Positions 47,088 through 55,129 of a stretch of DNA of 57,479 nt are shown in pieces. Below the pieces are notes generated by a model that worked only from the letters and a program-made list of their open reading frames with translations, was not told where the DNA came from and did not search any database. Position 1 is the first letter of the stretch; the number at the start of each line of letters is the position of its first letter. Origin of the DNA: Paractinoplanes toevensis (GTDB taxonomy: Bacteria > Actinomycetota > Actinomycetes > Mycobacteriales > Micromonosporaceae); the NCBI RefSeq assembly GCF_018332695.1, contig NZ_BOQN01000096.1, forward strand, positions 1-57,479. The letters run 5' to 3'. The position numbers and the translations under genes are program-made.

Positions 47088-47336
47088 CTACTTGTCGCGG
47101 TCCTCCTCCACCGGGTCGGCGGTCAGGGCTGTTGCGTGAATGAGCGCGGCGAGCCGGCCCGCGATGGCGGGTCGGACATCTCCCAAGTGCACGACGGCAG
47201 AGCCGTCACGATCAACCGCGTCGTTCAAGGCCGGAAAGTCCCGCCCGACGTCGAAACCGGCGTCCTCGAGCGCGAGCGCCAGGCGATCTGTCGCCTCCCG
47301 CGCAGAGGGTTCCGCGGCGTGCTCGTCATTGGCCAT
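47088..47336 (-). CDS. Small hypothetical protein upstream of the HD gene
   Basis: 82 residues from ATG 47336 (MANDEHAAEPSAREATDRL). The sequence LALALEDAGFDVGRDFPALNDAV and VVHLGDVRPAIAGRLAALI looks folded but I know no family. It is divergent from regulator paralog 2 and likely shares the GGACGT-containing region at 47417-47436 as upstream sequence. Confidence 0.65.
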   Translation of the reverse strand: MANDEHAAEPSAREATDRLALALEDAGFDVGRDFPALNDAVDRDGSAVVHLGDVRPAIAGRLAALIHATALTADPVEEDRDK

Positions 47337-47416
47337 GGGCCACCCGTCCACTCGATCTCGCCGTGCGCTTCCGTCTTGAGTCTTCGCGCTGTGTAAGGGA
47401 CTTTGAACTACGGCGC

Positions 47417-47445
47417 GGGACGTCTTGGGACTTCTTGGCTAGGAT
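47417..47445 (+). promoter_or_regulatory. GGACGT-repeat operator and -10 box of regulator paralog 2
   Basis: GGGACGTCTTGGGACTTCTT (47417-47436) is followed 3 nt later by TAGGAT (47440-47445). From the second half-site to the TAGGRT box the spacing is 12 nt, identical to that before regulator paralog 1. The two promoters thus look like homologous copies. Confidence 0.65.
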
Positions 47446-47473
47446 GGGGTCTCGCCACGATCGGAGTCGTCGC

Positions 47474-48202
47474 GTGAACCACCCTCTCGCACGAGCCCTA
47501 CGGGGCGCCGGGATGAACGCAATCGACGTCGCGGCGCGGCTTGGAGTCGACCCGAAGACCGTCGACCGGTGGCTGACCGGTCGCCAGCCGTACCCCAGGC
47601 ATCGCGAAGCCTTGGCCAAACTGACCGGTTGGCCCGAGCACGCGCTGTGGCCTGAGCTACCTCGCATCGCGGACCCGATCACCCTGGCGGACGAGATCCG
47701 GATCGTCTATCCCCATCGCTCAGCCGTACAGGCCGACACCTGGACACGGCTGTTCGCCGGCGCACACGATCAAATCGACGTCCTCGCCCACAGCGCCTTG
47801 TTCCTTGCGGAGGACATCGTCAGCACAGCCATCATCTGCGACAAGGCGAGAGCCGGCGTACGGGTTCGGATCGCGCTTGGAGATCCGAACGGCGTGCACA
47901 TCGCGAACCGGGGCGCCGAAGAGCGGATCGACGAGGCGCACAGGGCGCGTATTCGCGCCGCCCTGGTCCAGTTCGCCTCGATCGCCGATGCAGGCGGCGA
48001 GGTCCGCCTCCACGACACCGTGCTCTACAACTCGATCTACCGCGCCGACGACGACCTTCTGGTCAACGCCCACGTCTACGGACATCCCGCCGCGCACGCG
48101 CCGGTCTTCCACCTGCGACGACGGGGCGACGGGTGCATGACCCGCACCTACCTCGACTCCTTCGAGCGGATCTGGGCGATGGGCAGCCCATTCGACGGGT
48201 GA
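47474..48202 (+). CDS. HTH regulator with PLD-like/DUF5919-type C-terminal domain, paralog 2
   Basis: 242 residues from GTG 47474 with GGAG upstream. HTH: ARALRGAGMNAIDVAARLGVDPKTVDRWLTGRQPYPRHREAL. The C-terminal domain shares GVRVRIALGDPNG, LHDTVLYNSIYRADDDLLVN and GHPAAHAPVFHLRR with paralog 1. As there, Thr replaces the catalytic Lys of phospholipase D motifs, so ligand sensing is more likely than catalysis. The duplicated gene and promoter suggest two states or a competing repressor pair. Confidence 0.82.
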   Translation: MNHPLARALRGAGMNAIDVAARLGVDPKTVDRWLTGRQPYPRHREALAKLTGWPEHALWPELPRIADPITLADEIRIVYPHRSAVQADTWTRLFAGAHDQIDVLAHSALFLAEDIVSTAIICDKARAGVRVRIALGDPNGVHIANRGAEERIDEAHRARIRAALVQFASIADAGGEVRLHDTVLYNSIYRADDDLLVNAHVYGHPAAHAPVFHLRRRGDGCMTRTYLDSFERIWAMGSPFDG

Positions 48203-48276
48203 GTCGTTTGCACTGCGGCTGGCGCCACGCCGTTCACGAGCGCAGACGATGGTCTGAAAGAGCGCCACCAAACACG

Positions 48277-48486
48277 TCAGGACCCCGGGACCGAGGGCGT
48301 GCGGGCCGCCGACGGCCGATGCTCATTGATCCAAGTCTCGACATCCTCACACCGCCATATACGCCCTTGAGCCAAGTGCTCGTATGGCGCTGGCCAGTCA
48401 AGGCGTTGCGTGAGTTGATGTACGCGTTGCCGACATACGCCGAGCCGCCGACCTATCTCAGTCGCACCCATCAAATGCCGCGACAT
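48277..48486 (-). CDS. Excisionase-like HTH DNA-binding protein
   Basis: 69 residues; ATG 48486 has GGAGG 8 nt upstream. MGATEIGRRLGVCRQRVHQLTQRLDWPAPYEHLAQGRIWRCEDVETWINEHR is a winged HTH of the AlpA/Xis type. It could direct excision of the integrated element or act as a regulator. It is far from the integrase (about 7 kb), which is unusual for Xis, so the role is unsure. Confidence 0.75.
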   Translation of the reverse strand: MSRHLMGATEIGRRLGVCRQRVHQLTQRLDWPAPYEHLAQGRIWRCEDVETWINEHRPSAARTPSVPGS

Positions 48487-48819
48487 GTGACTCGCCTCCG
48501 TGTGGCTTCGACGTTTCTAGGCAAAAGATACAAAAACGCCACCGCGCATGACACGACTCAGGACAACCGTGACACTCGCGCCAGGCTGAACAGACGCTCC
48601 TCCATGGGCAATCCGGGAGGTGGCAGCTCGACCGCACGCTGAACTAGGCAAGCGCGCGGCCGAGGCCTTTAGGCAGCCGGTGTCCCAGTGCTTCCGCAAC
48701 CTAGATACCAGCCGTGAAAAGGATGCGTTCCCGAACAGAGAGATGCGACCATGTCTGCGGAGACGTCCTGTCATTTCTACGCGTCCAGGATGTCCGAGCA
48801 AGTTCCGTTTGAGTCAAAT
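48487..48819. other. Intergenic sequence near an element boundary; no gene seen
   Basis: No supported gene. The plus-strand frame 48620-48967 is open, but only its 3' end resembles a known protein (transposase remnant). Composition shifts toward A/T here compared with the transfer operon. Confidence 0.4.
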
Positions 48820-48967
48820 GAACGCCTTGCGCTCGCAGATCCACCTCACCACCGCGGCTGGCACTCGCACCGGCAACTACCGGCTGATTACCATCCTGAT
48901 CAGCCCGGACACCCACCCCGCTGCCGAACTGGTCCGCCTCCACCGCCAGCGGTGGGAATCGAACTAG
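48820..48967 (+). pseudogene. IS4-family transposase remnant
   Basis: About 45 codons resembling the C-terminal core of IS4-type transposases: YRLITILISPDTHPAAELVRLHRQRWE, where intact enzymes read YRLITTLLDP...YHQRWEIE. After RWE a one-base loss shifts the frame and a TAG follows. No inverted repeats or N-terminal domain remain. It touches the 3' end of the methyltransferase gene, marking a junction between the element and the defence genes. Confidence 0.7.
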
Positions 48968-49983
48968 ACCGGCCGCATTCGTGGTCCTTGAGGGATTCTG
49001 CTCGCAGGGAGTGTCGTTATGAGCAGCTCTTCTGCTTTGTGATACTTGCCGGAGCCGCTAACAGAATAATTCAAGTTGACCAGCCGGCGGTTGATCGACC
49101 ACTCCTTAACGCCAAATGAGGCCTTGTCGTCGCGCGACGGTGTCATTCGCCTAGATGCGTACAATGCAGGATCACAAAGAAGGGACGGGTGATTGTCATA
49201 CGACAGTATCCAGCGATACTGAACCTTCCTGCGCAGGTACTCCGCAAGGCGGTAATGCTCGCGTCCTCGTCCCCAAGCGCTCATGCTGGACGCCGCCGCA
49301 TTCTTGCCGTAGCCGCCATGGGGATCAAAGGAACGTCCATAAAGCTTGGCCGACTTTTCTAGATACGGCGGGTCGAGGTAAGCGACAACCTTGTTGGGCA
49401 AAAGCTGAGGATACCACTCCGCGACGTCTGCGAGTGTTGCTTGCCAATCCTTGCACCAGACGTCAGCAATTCGACCTGCGGTGTAGAGATCGCCGATTAG
49501 CCGAAGCCTCTGTTCGAGGGCAGACTTATTAAAGCGGCAGTCGATCTTATACTCGCTGGATTGTGCTCGTCCTCCAATTGGCCCGGCGCGACCATGAAGG
49601 ATTCCCGAAAACGTTGTGCGATTCAAGAAGAGGCACTTAACGGCCGTCTCGCGATCATTATCCCTCTTCGGAATCCATGCCCGCCAGTAATCCCATCGAT
49701 CGAGGGTGACGGGCTCGTCCCACATGCGACCAATCAGCCAGTCGGTTTCGGATGCAGCTACTTGCCAGAAGCGCGCTACAAGAGGATCGGCGTCAGCAAG
49801 TAGGACACGTTCTACGATGCCAGCGGAAGCCACCCGGAGCGACGTAGATGCTCCGCCGGCGAACGGCTCGACCAGCAGTCGTAAGCGGCCAAGTGACTGC
49901 GACGCAGCAGTGACAGTTTCGGCTATGAGTGGCACTAAGCCTGACTTTGCCCCAGGGTAGCGAAGAGGTGACTGGTAGCGCAT
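48964..49983 (-). CDS. DNA adenine methyltransferase, D12 class (Dam-like)
   Basis: N6-adenine methyltransferase of about 339 residues from ATG 49983. Motifs: RYPGAKSG close to the N-terminus, VEPFAGGAS (SAM binding), YLDPPYLEKS (catalytic DPPY), and a C-terminal WILSYDN. The family normally starts about ten residues before the first motif, which favours 49983 over the in-frame ATG at 50118. A strong hairpin lies between the two. Third gene after herA- and nurA-like genes, so it may protect self DNA or mark targets. Confidence 0.88.
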   Translation of the reverse strand: MRYQSPLRYPGAKSGLVPLIAETVTAASQSLGRLRLLVEPFAGGASTSLRVASAGIVERVLLADADPLVARFWQVAASETDWLIGRMWDEPVTLDRWDYWRAWIPKRDNDRETAVKCLFLNRTTFSGILHGRAGPIGGRAQSSEYKIDCRFNKSALEQRLRLIGDLYTAGRIADVWCKDWQATLADVAEWYPQLLPNKVVAYLDPPYLEKSAKLYGRSFDPHGGYGKNAAASSMSAWGRGREHYRLAEYLRRKVQYRWILSYDNHPSLLCDPALYASRRMTPSRDDKASFGVKEWSINRRLVNLNYSVSGSGKYHKAEELLITTLPASRIPQGPRMRPV

Positions 49984-50017
49984 GTCGCGACCTGGCTTGC
50001 CAGGGAGCGGGCCCAAT

Positions 50018-50045
50018 TCGCCGAAACGCTGCGGCGTTTCGGCGA
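50018..50045 (-). other. 12-bp hairpin between the nurA-like and methyltransferase genes
   Basis: TCGCCGAAACGC (50018-50029) pairs perfectly with GCGTTTCGGCGA (50034-50045) around a 4-nt loop. It lies 35 nt before the preferred methyltransferase start. A smaller palindrome CCTGG-CTTG-CCAGG is at 49991-50004. It may tune expression of the methyltransferase relative to the nuclease. Confidence 0.6.
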
Positions 50046-50130
50046 TGCATGGCGGAGCGGCAGTCGCGCCGACCAAACGTGCCGATCTACCACCTTGAGC
50101 TGCACGGACGTCACTCATGAGCGTGAGTTG

Positions 50131-51528
50131 TTACCAATTCCCTTGAGCCGAGGTGCTCTCCAGTCCCAGCTTCACGCGGGCCGCCAGCCGAAGAACGTCA
50201 GTTCCAACGCCTATAGGATACGCAGCCTTCGAGTGGGCCAGCGCTACCGGTATGAGACCGTCTCGATACATTGAAGACCCGGTTCGATCGATTACGTCGA
50301 GGATCGCTGGCAACGACGGGTACGCCTCAGGGTCAGGCTGTCCACCGTGGTCATCGTACGGGGCGCCGACGCGGGGCAACGCGGTGAAGACGACGACTCG
50401 CTTATCGAGAGACTGGTAAACGAACTTCCGGCCCCAATACGTTTCTGAACCATACGCAGACGGGTTCTTTACGTTTGTAATCCTCGATATCACGTCGGCG
50501 TCTACCATCATGAGATCACCTGGACCAAGGGCATCGTGCCTTACCAGCGCGCGCGCATAGTCAAGCACAGTCCCGGACTTCTCGATTCCGCACAGAAACG
50601 GCCCATCACCCGGTGTCGTCTGAATCATCGACTGGAAGTACTCGAGAGCTTTCGCCCTAAGCTTAGCTGGCGGACCGTAAACAGCCATCGGACCGTCCAT
50701 GATAAACAACGTCTGACGGAGTAGGTCTTCTCTTGACTGCTCCCACAACAACGTAGTCAAGCCGACAAGAACGAGCAGCTCCACCACCTGCATCAGCCGG
50801 CTGAGTGGCGATTCGTTCGAACTCTCTTCGAGAACCTCTTCATGGATCCGAAGAACATCCGTTGGGAATATCTCCGTCCCGCATCCCGGACAGTCCATGG
50901 CAGCCGGTCCAACAGTCAAGGCTCGGTTGCTGCAGGCGCGATTCGGGCAGAGAACTTCGAGCGTTTGCGCAGCGGCTCCCGGAGTCCCGTGTATGAGAAA
51001 TAATAGTTGCAGGAGGCTCTGATTGAGCCGATTAACCTCGATCTTCTTGCTCCGAAAGATTTGGAATATCGCCTCACGCCAGGAATCCGCAATCGACACG
51101 CCTTGACGCAAATAGGCGCCGGCCGCCGGGAGGTCGTACGAGACCAGTGCGGAGTTGACTGCTCGGTTAAGCGCAACTGGATCCACGAATCGCTCATCCC
51201 GCTGAGAATCTAGCGCTAGGAGGTCAAGCCAAATTGCCGCCGCCTGCGCGTAGCCGTACCGTACCGACGGCAGTCCGTCGCGCACAGGGACCACCATTAG
51301 TGATCCATCGACGCCGATGACGCTTGAGAGCCGCTCAGAGGCAGGCAGCGTACCTGCCACCGAACGCGAACGAATCTTCGCTGTGAGCCATGAAATGTCG
51401 CCGATCTTCTCTGCGGGTACATAGAAATCCGACCGATCGGCTAGCGCCTTAACGATCGCGTTTGTGTGTCCGGTCCTTGACGCTCTCTCGAAATTTCCTG
51501 AAATAGTGTCGTACGGCAACGAAAACAC
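50131..51528 (-). CDS. NurA-like nuclease with zinc-ribbon insert
   Basis: A 465-residue protein with the NurA pattern: VIGVDGS (Asp74), FIMDGPM (Asp278), GIEKSG (Lys317), and a C-terminal ALAHSKAAYPIG (His432). NurA enzymes are nucleases that work with the HerA translocase. Cys194, Cys199, Cys213 and Cys216 (CPNRAC...CPGC) form a zinc-ribbon insert not typical of archaeal NurA. The GTG start is directly after the herA-like TAG, so the two are translationally coupled. Low-GC codon use relative to the chromosome. Confidence 0.8.
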   Translation of the reverse strand: MFSLPYDTISGNFERASRTGHTNAIVKALADRSDFYVPAEKIGDISWLTAKIRSRSVAGTLPASERLSSVIGVDGSLMVVPVRDGLPSVRYGYAQAAAIWLDLLALDSQRDERFVDPVALNRAVNSALVSYDLPAAGAYLRQGVSIADSWREAIFQIFRSKKIEVNRLNQSLLQLLFLIHGTPGAAAQTLEVLCPNRACSNRALTVGPAAMDCPGCGTEIFPTDVLRIHEEVLEESSNESPLSRLMQVVELLVLVGLTTLLWEQSREDLLRQTLFIMDGPMAVYGPPAKLRAKALEYFQSMIQTTPGDGPFLCGIEKSGTVLDYARALVRHDALGPGDLMMVDADVISRITNVKNPSAYGSETYWGRKFVYQSLDKRVVVFTALPRVGAPYDDHGGQPDPEAYPSLPAILDVIDRTGSSMYRDGLIPVALAHSKAAYPIGVGTDVLRLAARVKLGLESTSAQGNW

Positions 51529-53631
51529 CTACGCTTTCGGTGCGAGAGGTAGATCGCCGGCGGCAGTTCGCGCCTCGTTGACGAGGTCGAGGCCATAGCG
51601 GTCGATCTGCACGGGGATGATGTAGGGGGAAGAGAGCGTCTTGAGCCGCACATAACCCGGATCCTCGTGGCTGATGATCGCGTCACCGAAGGCTTTGAAG
51701 TCGTAGAACCGAGCGAGCTCATTGACTTCCCGAGTGTTATTTAGGTGGGCGACGACCCAATTCTTGGTGTTAGCCAAAACTTGGTGCGCAACTCCCGTTA
51801 CCTCCTGCGTGGCGTAGATCATACCAATCTTTAGCTTGCTGCCTTCCTTCGCCAACCTCACCCATACGTCTAGATCGTCTTTGTACTTGTCGGAGGCGAA
51901 AAGATTGTGCGCCTCTTCGATTACTACCTGAACATCCGGTGGAGTAGTTCCACTCGTAAAGATTTCTGTCTGACGCTCGATTAGAAAAGCGGCTAGATTT
52001 TCCGACAAGCTGCGGACTACAACATCTGGCCCAAGGTGGAGGTCGACGATGACAATCATGCCTTCGACGAGCTTGCGGTAAATCTCGGACCGGTACTCGT
52101 TGCGAGACGAAGCCGTGTGAAACGGGCGCAGTGGTTTAAGTTTGGTGTATCCTGAAACCGGTCTTCCTTGATTTTCCTGGGTGTAGATCGGCAGCGCGGA
52201 CTTCCACGCGTCACCTTCTGCGATCGAGTCCAAGCCTTCTTTGGCTCGACCTTTGAGGTCGTCGGCTTCTATGCGCTCAATAAGCCAGTCGATGACGTCG
52301 CGTAGATGCTCGCGGACAACTCCGACCTGACCATTAGATTTCTGTGGAATCACGATGTGGTTAGGTCCGAGCTGCCGTTCAAGCTCCTCTGCCAGTTCTT
52401 TGCGCATCGTCATCCAAGCCCTCCACGGCCATTGCCTCCCGTCCGGGGTGTAATGCACCTGAGGAATCGGGAAATCGGCTTGGGCGAGCGCGCCGTATAG
52501 AAGCAAGCGACCTCGACTGGCGTGCGCCTTCCTGCGCGCGGACTCTTGTGCGTTCTCGCCTGGTATAGCGCTGCCGAGGAAGTCTGCTTGCACGAAGGCC
52601 CTCACGTAATCGGCGTTGGCATCAGCCAGGGCGGATGCGATGACGCCTTTTACGGGTTCGACCTGAGCAGGATCAAAAAAGTTGAATCCAAGCGCTTTAA
52701 CATTAGGGCGATCTTCGGTCGCGCCGAACTTGTAGATCACAACGTGCTGCTCGCCAATCGCAGCAAGCTCGGTGCCGTCTTGAGTGTTCGGGTTCGCGTA
52801 CTCGCCCTGAGGGTCGAAGACGAGCTGACCTACAGGCGATTTTCCGGCTGCCCTCCGCATCTCAGAAGCCACGAACACACGGGACGCTACGGTCTTCATG
52901 GTGTTGGACTTCCCCATGCGGGTCATGCCGAACATCCCGGTCTTGCTACCGATGAAATCATTGATGTTGACTTCGACAGCGGCGCCATTTTGCTTGGATG
53001 CGATCGCTCGACGTCGAGTAGAGGAATAGCGCACGGCACCGATTCGAACCTTCTCGACGGGATCAGACGTCGGCTTTAGATAGGAGGCGATAAAACTCAG
53101 TCCGGCGCCCACTGGCTTGAAAACGCGATATGTCGAGTTGGAGTAGAAGTTGTCGACGTCGTGGCCGAACTCGAGAATCACTGAACCGTTCCGGACGTCT
53201 TCGTAAAAAGTCCCCAGGATTCGGCAATTGAGGCCAGTGAAGGCAACTCTGTTCCGCGTGAATGGGTCAAGGTGTACGTCGAGCACTCCGCCAGGAGATG
53301 GGTTGTCGTTCCGAGAAAGGGCGTCCCGCAACGCCTCTTCGCGGACTTCCAGCAAGTCGCGCTCCAGGGATAGAGGCGCCGTTCCCTCAACACGGAGAAG
53401 AAGAACTTCGTCGTCGTCTCCGCCACCGCTTCCTATCTCGCGAGCCGTGGCAATTAAGTAGGAGAACTGAGGAATCCCGCCTGTCTCAGACTTCCAGCGG
53501 TCGTGGGTGATCACGACCGCGCGGTTGTAGTCAAGCGTTTGAATCGCGCCGATCCTGACGGCTCGTTCGTCGGCGAGGAGTTCCCGCTCCAGGATCGTGC
53601 CGGCACCGACGTTCGGAATAAGGTCCAGCAT
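51529..53631 (-). CDS. HerA-like DNA-translocase ATPase
   Basis: A 700-residue FtsK/HerA-superfamily ATPase. ATG 53631 has AAAGGAG 8 nt upstream. An N-terminal HAS-barrel-like domain precedes Walker A GMTRMGKS (235-242). VFDPQGEY (271-278), Walker B VVIEEAHNLF (569-578) and the sensor ATQE (607-610) follow; these are HerA hallmarks. It probably forms a hexameric ring that feeds DNA to the NurA-like nuclease. First gene of a leftward herA-nurA-methyltransferase operon. Confidence 0.9.
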   Translation of the reverse strand: MLDLIPNVGAGTILERELLADERAVRIGAIQTLDYNRAVVITHDRWKSETGGIPQFSYLIATAREIGSGGGDDDEVLLLRVEGTAPLSLERDLLEVREEALRDALSRNDNPSPGGVLDVHLDPFTRNRVAFTGLNCRILGTFYEDVRNGSVILEFGHDVDNFYSNSTYRVFKPVGAGLSFIASYLKPTSDPVEKVRIGAVRYSSTRRRAIASKQNGAAVEVNINDFIGSKTGMFGMTRMGKSNTMKTVASRVFVASEMRRAAGKSPVGQLVFDPQGEYANPNTQDGTELAAIGEQHVVIYKFGATEDRPNVKALGFNFFDPAQVEPVKGVIASALADANADYVRAFVQADFLGSAIPGENAQESARRKAHASRGRLLLYGALAQADFPIPQVHYTPDGRQWPWRAWMTMRKELAEELERQLGPNHIVIPQKSNGQVGVVREHLRDVIDWLIERIEADDLKGRAKEGLDSIAEGDAWKSALPIYTQENQGRPVSGYTKLKPLRPFHTASSRNEYRSEIYRKLVEGMIVIVDLHLGPDVVVRSLSENLAAFLIERQTEIFTSGTTPPDVQVVIEEAHNLFASDKYKDDLDVWVRLAKEGSKLKIGMIYATQEVTGVAHQVLANTKNWVVAHLNNTREVNELARFYDFKAFGDAIISHEDPGYVRLKTLSSPYIIPVQIDRYGLDLVNEARTAAGDLPLAPKA

Positions 53632-54046
53632 GGCCGCGACTCCTTTGTAGCGTGTCCGACGGCTAGAGGGTCTTCCATGGCTCACGCGCGGCCGGATCAA
53701 CCCCTAGGCCCCCACCTGTGCTGAATCTAGCGAGTTCGATGGATTGCTGCGAGTATCGACACGGCTGATAGTCCGCTGCCCGAACATGCATCATGTGCTG
53801 GCGGAACGCCTGAGTTCCGGGCTTGCTTGACGTGGGGCTTACTAGCGGCAACGTTTGATACCGATGGATCATCGATGTTCCCTGGTCGGACGTGACCCTG
53901 GAACAATGCCGGAAGGTAGGGACCCAATTCTGTCAGATTCTCGACACTTTGGAACCGTCGTCGGCCTTGTATTGGACCCTCTTATCCTCGGCTCGGACAG
54001 CACCGCGACCCGATTGTCGCCTTCTTTTGTTTGGTGAGGCTACCGA
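53632..54046. promoter_or_regulatory. Divergent promoter region of the two defence-like operons
   Basis: No gene in 415 nt. It separates the leftward HerA operon from the rightward NdpA-like/RelA-SpoT operon. Dyads include CGGAAC-N6-GTTCCG (53802-53819) and CGATG-GAT-CATCG. GGTGAGG precedes the ATG at 54047. No promoter is clear enough to name. Confidence 0.4.
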
Positions 54047-55129
54047 ATGAGCGCCAACTTCCGTCGGCTCGAAGTCCTGCAAGTGATTATGCATATCGTC
54101 CCGAAGGCGAGGAAGGGCGACGCCGCGGCAGAACCGCTGCAGCTAAGTGACGCTGCTTGCAAGCTCCAAGCTGGTGTCCGGGAGGAGCTGCAGGCGCGAA
54201 TGCGTCTTCAGCTCTCGTCGGCTGGGCGGCAAGTAAGCGAGGACTCTTCAACCGAGTCCAAGGTCCCTGGAATTATCAGAAATTTTCTGACGACCGCCGG
54301 CGCGGACTTCGTTGCGACCTCGAGACAGCTCGCGACCGCCTTGCGAGAGGTCCAAACGGGGCTCAACTCCGGCGGCATGCTTCTCGTCGCGGATTGCAAA
54401 CTTTCTGGAGCTCCCGCGCTGCTGATTGTCAAGTTTGAGCAGGAGCGCGGCATGCGTGCTCAGCCGACCACGGATAACGGCCAAAACGTATTCGATATGG
54501 AGTATTTGCGCGACCTCTTTCTGACGAGTCGATCTCGCGTTTTCAAGGTGGGACTGTTTTCTCGATCTGGCATCAGTAATGGCGTACTTGGAGGTTGGGT
54601 TGCCGATAAGCAGGGCGCAAGTGGGAAAGTGGCTGCGTTCTTTTTGGAAGACTACCTTGGATGCCGGCATCTCGAGGAGCCAGACGAGATCACCAAACGG
54701 TATTTCGATGCAAGTTTCGATTGGATCAATCAGAGTGTCGTAAATCCCAGCTCGCGGGGGCGCTACGCTATTGCCGTCATGGCGGAACTGCAAAACCAAA
54801 ATGCCCAGATGTCGACGGATCGCTTCGCAGAGGTCAATATGGATTCCGATGGCGACGCTGATAGCTATGCGAGCTTTTTGGAGACGCGTGATGTTCCGAA
54901 GATCTTTGTTAAGGATAAAGGTCTCATAGCTGGTCGCTTAGAGCGAATGCAGTTCAACTTCACTAGCGGTGCGGTCGTCTATTTTCCGATTTCAGCGCTG
55001 GAGGATGGCAGCGTAGATATCGAGGAAATCGATGATCGGCAAACGCAGATAACATTGATTGGGGAGGCTAAAGAGGCGAAACCTCGAAGTGCGAGGTCGC
55101 GGTCTAGCGCGTCCGAAGAGCAAGACTGA
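54047..55129 (+). CDS. NdpA/YejK-like nucleoid-associated protein
   Basis: 360 residues. Similar in layout to the 37-kDa nucleoid-associated YejK/NdpA family. LLVADCKLSGAPALLIVKFEQERGMRAQ aligns with the central sheet, VFDMEYLRDLFLTSRSRVFKVGLF and GKVAAFFLEDYLGCRHLEEPDEITKRYFDASFDWI with the core, and IFVKDKGLIAGRLERMQFNFTSGAVVYFP with the C-terminal barrel. The tail is charged and Ser-rich. TGA overlaps the ATG of the next gene (TGATG). It may bind DNA or act as partner or sensor for the nucleotide synthetase. Confidence 0.75.
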   Translation: MSANFRRLEVLQVIMHIVPKARKGDAAAEPLQLSDAACKLQAGVREELQARMRLQLSSAGRQVSEDSSTESKVPGIIRNFLTTAGADFVATSRQLATALREVQTGLNSGGMLLVADCKLSGAPALLIVKFEQERGMRAQPTTDNGQNVFDMEYLRDLFLTSRSRVFKVGLFSRSGISNGVLGGWVADKQGASGKVAAFFLEDYLGCRHLEEPDEITKRYFDASFDWINQSVVNPSSRGRYAIAVMAELQNQNAQMSTDRFAEVNMDSDGDADSYASFLETRDVPKIFVKDKGLIAGRLERMQFNFTSGAVVYFPISALEDGSVDIEEIDDRQTQITLIGEAKEAKPRSARSRSSASEEQD

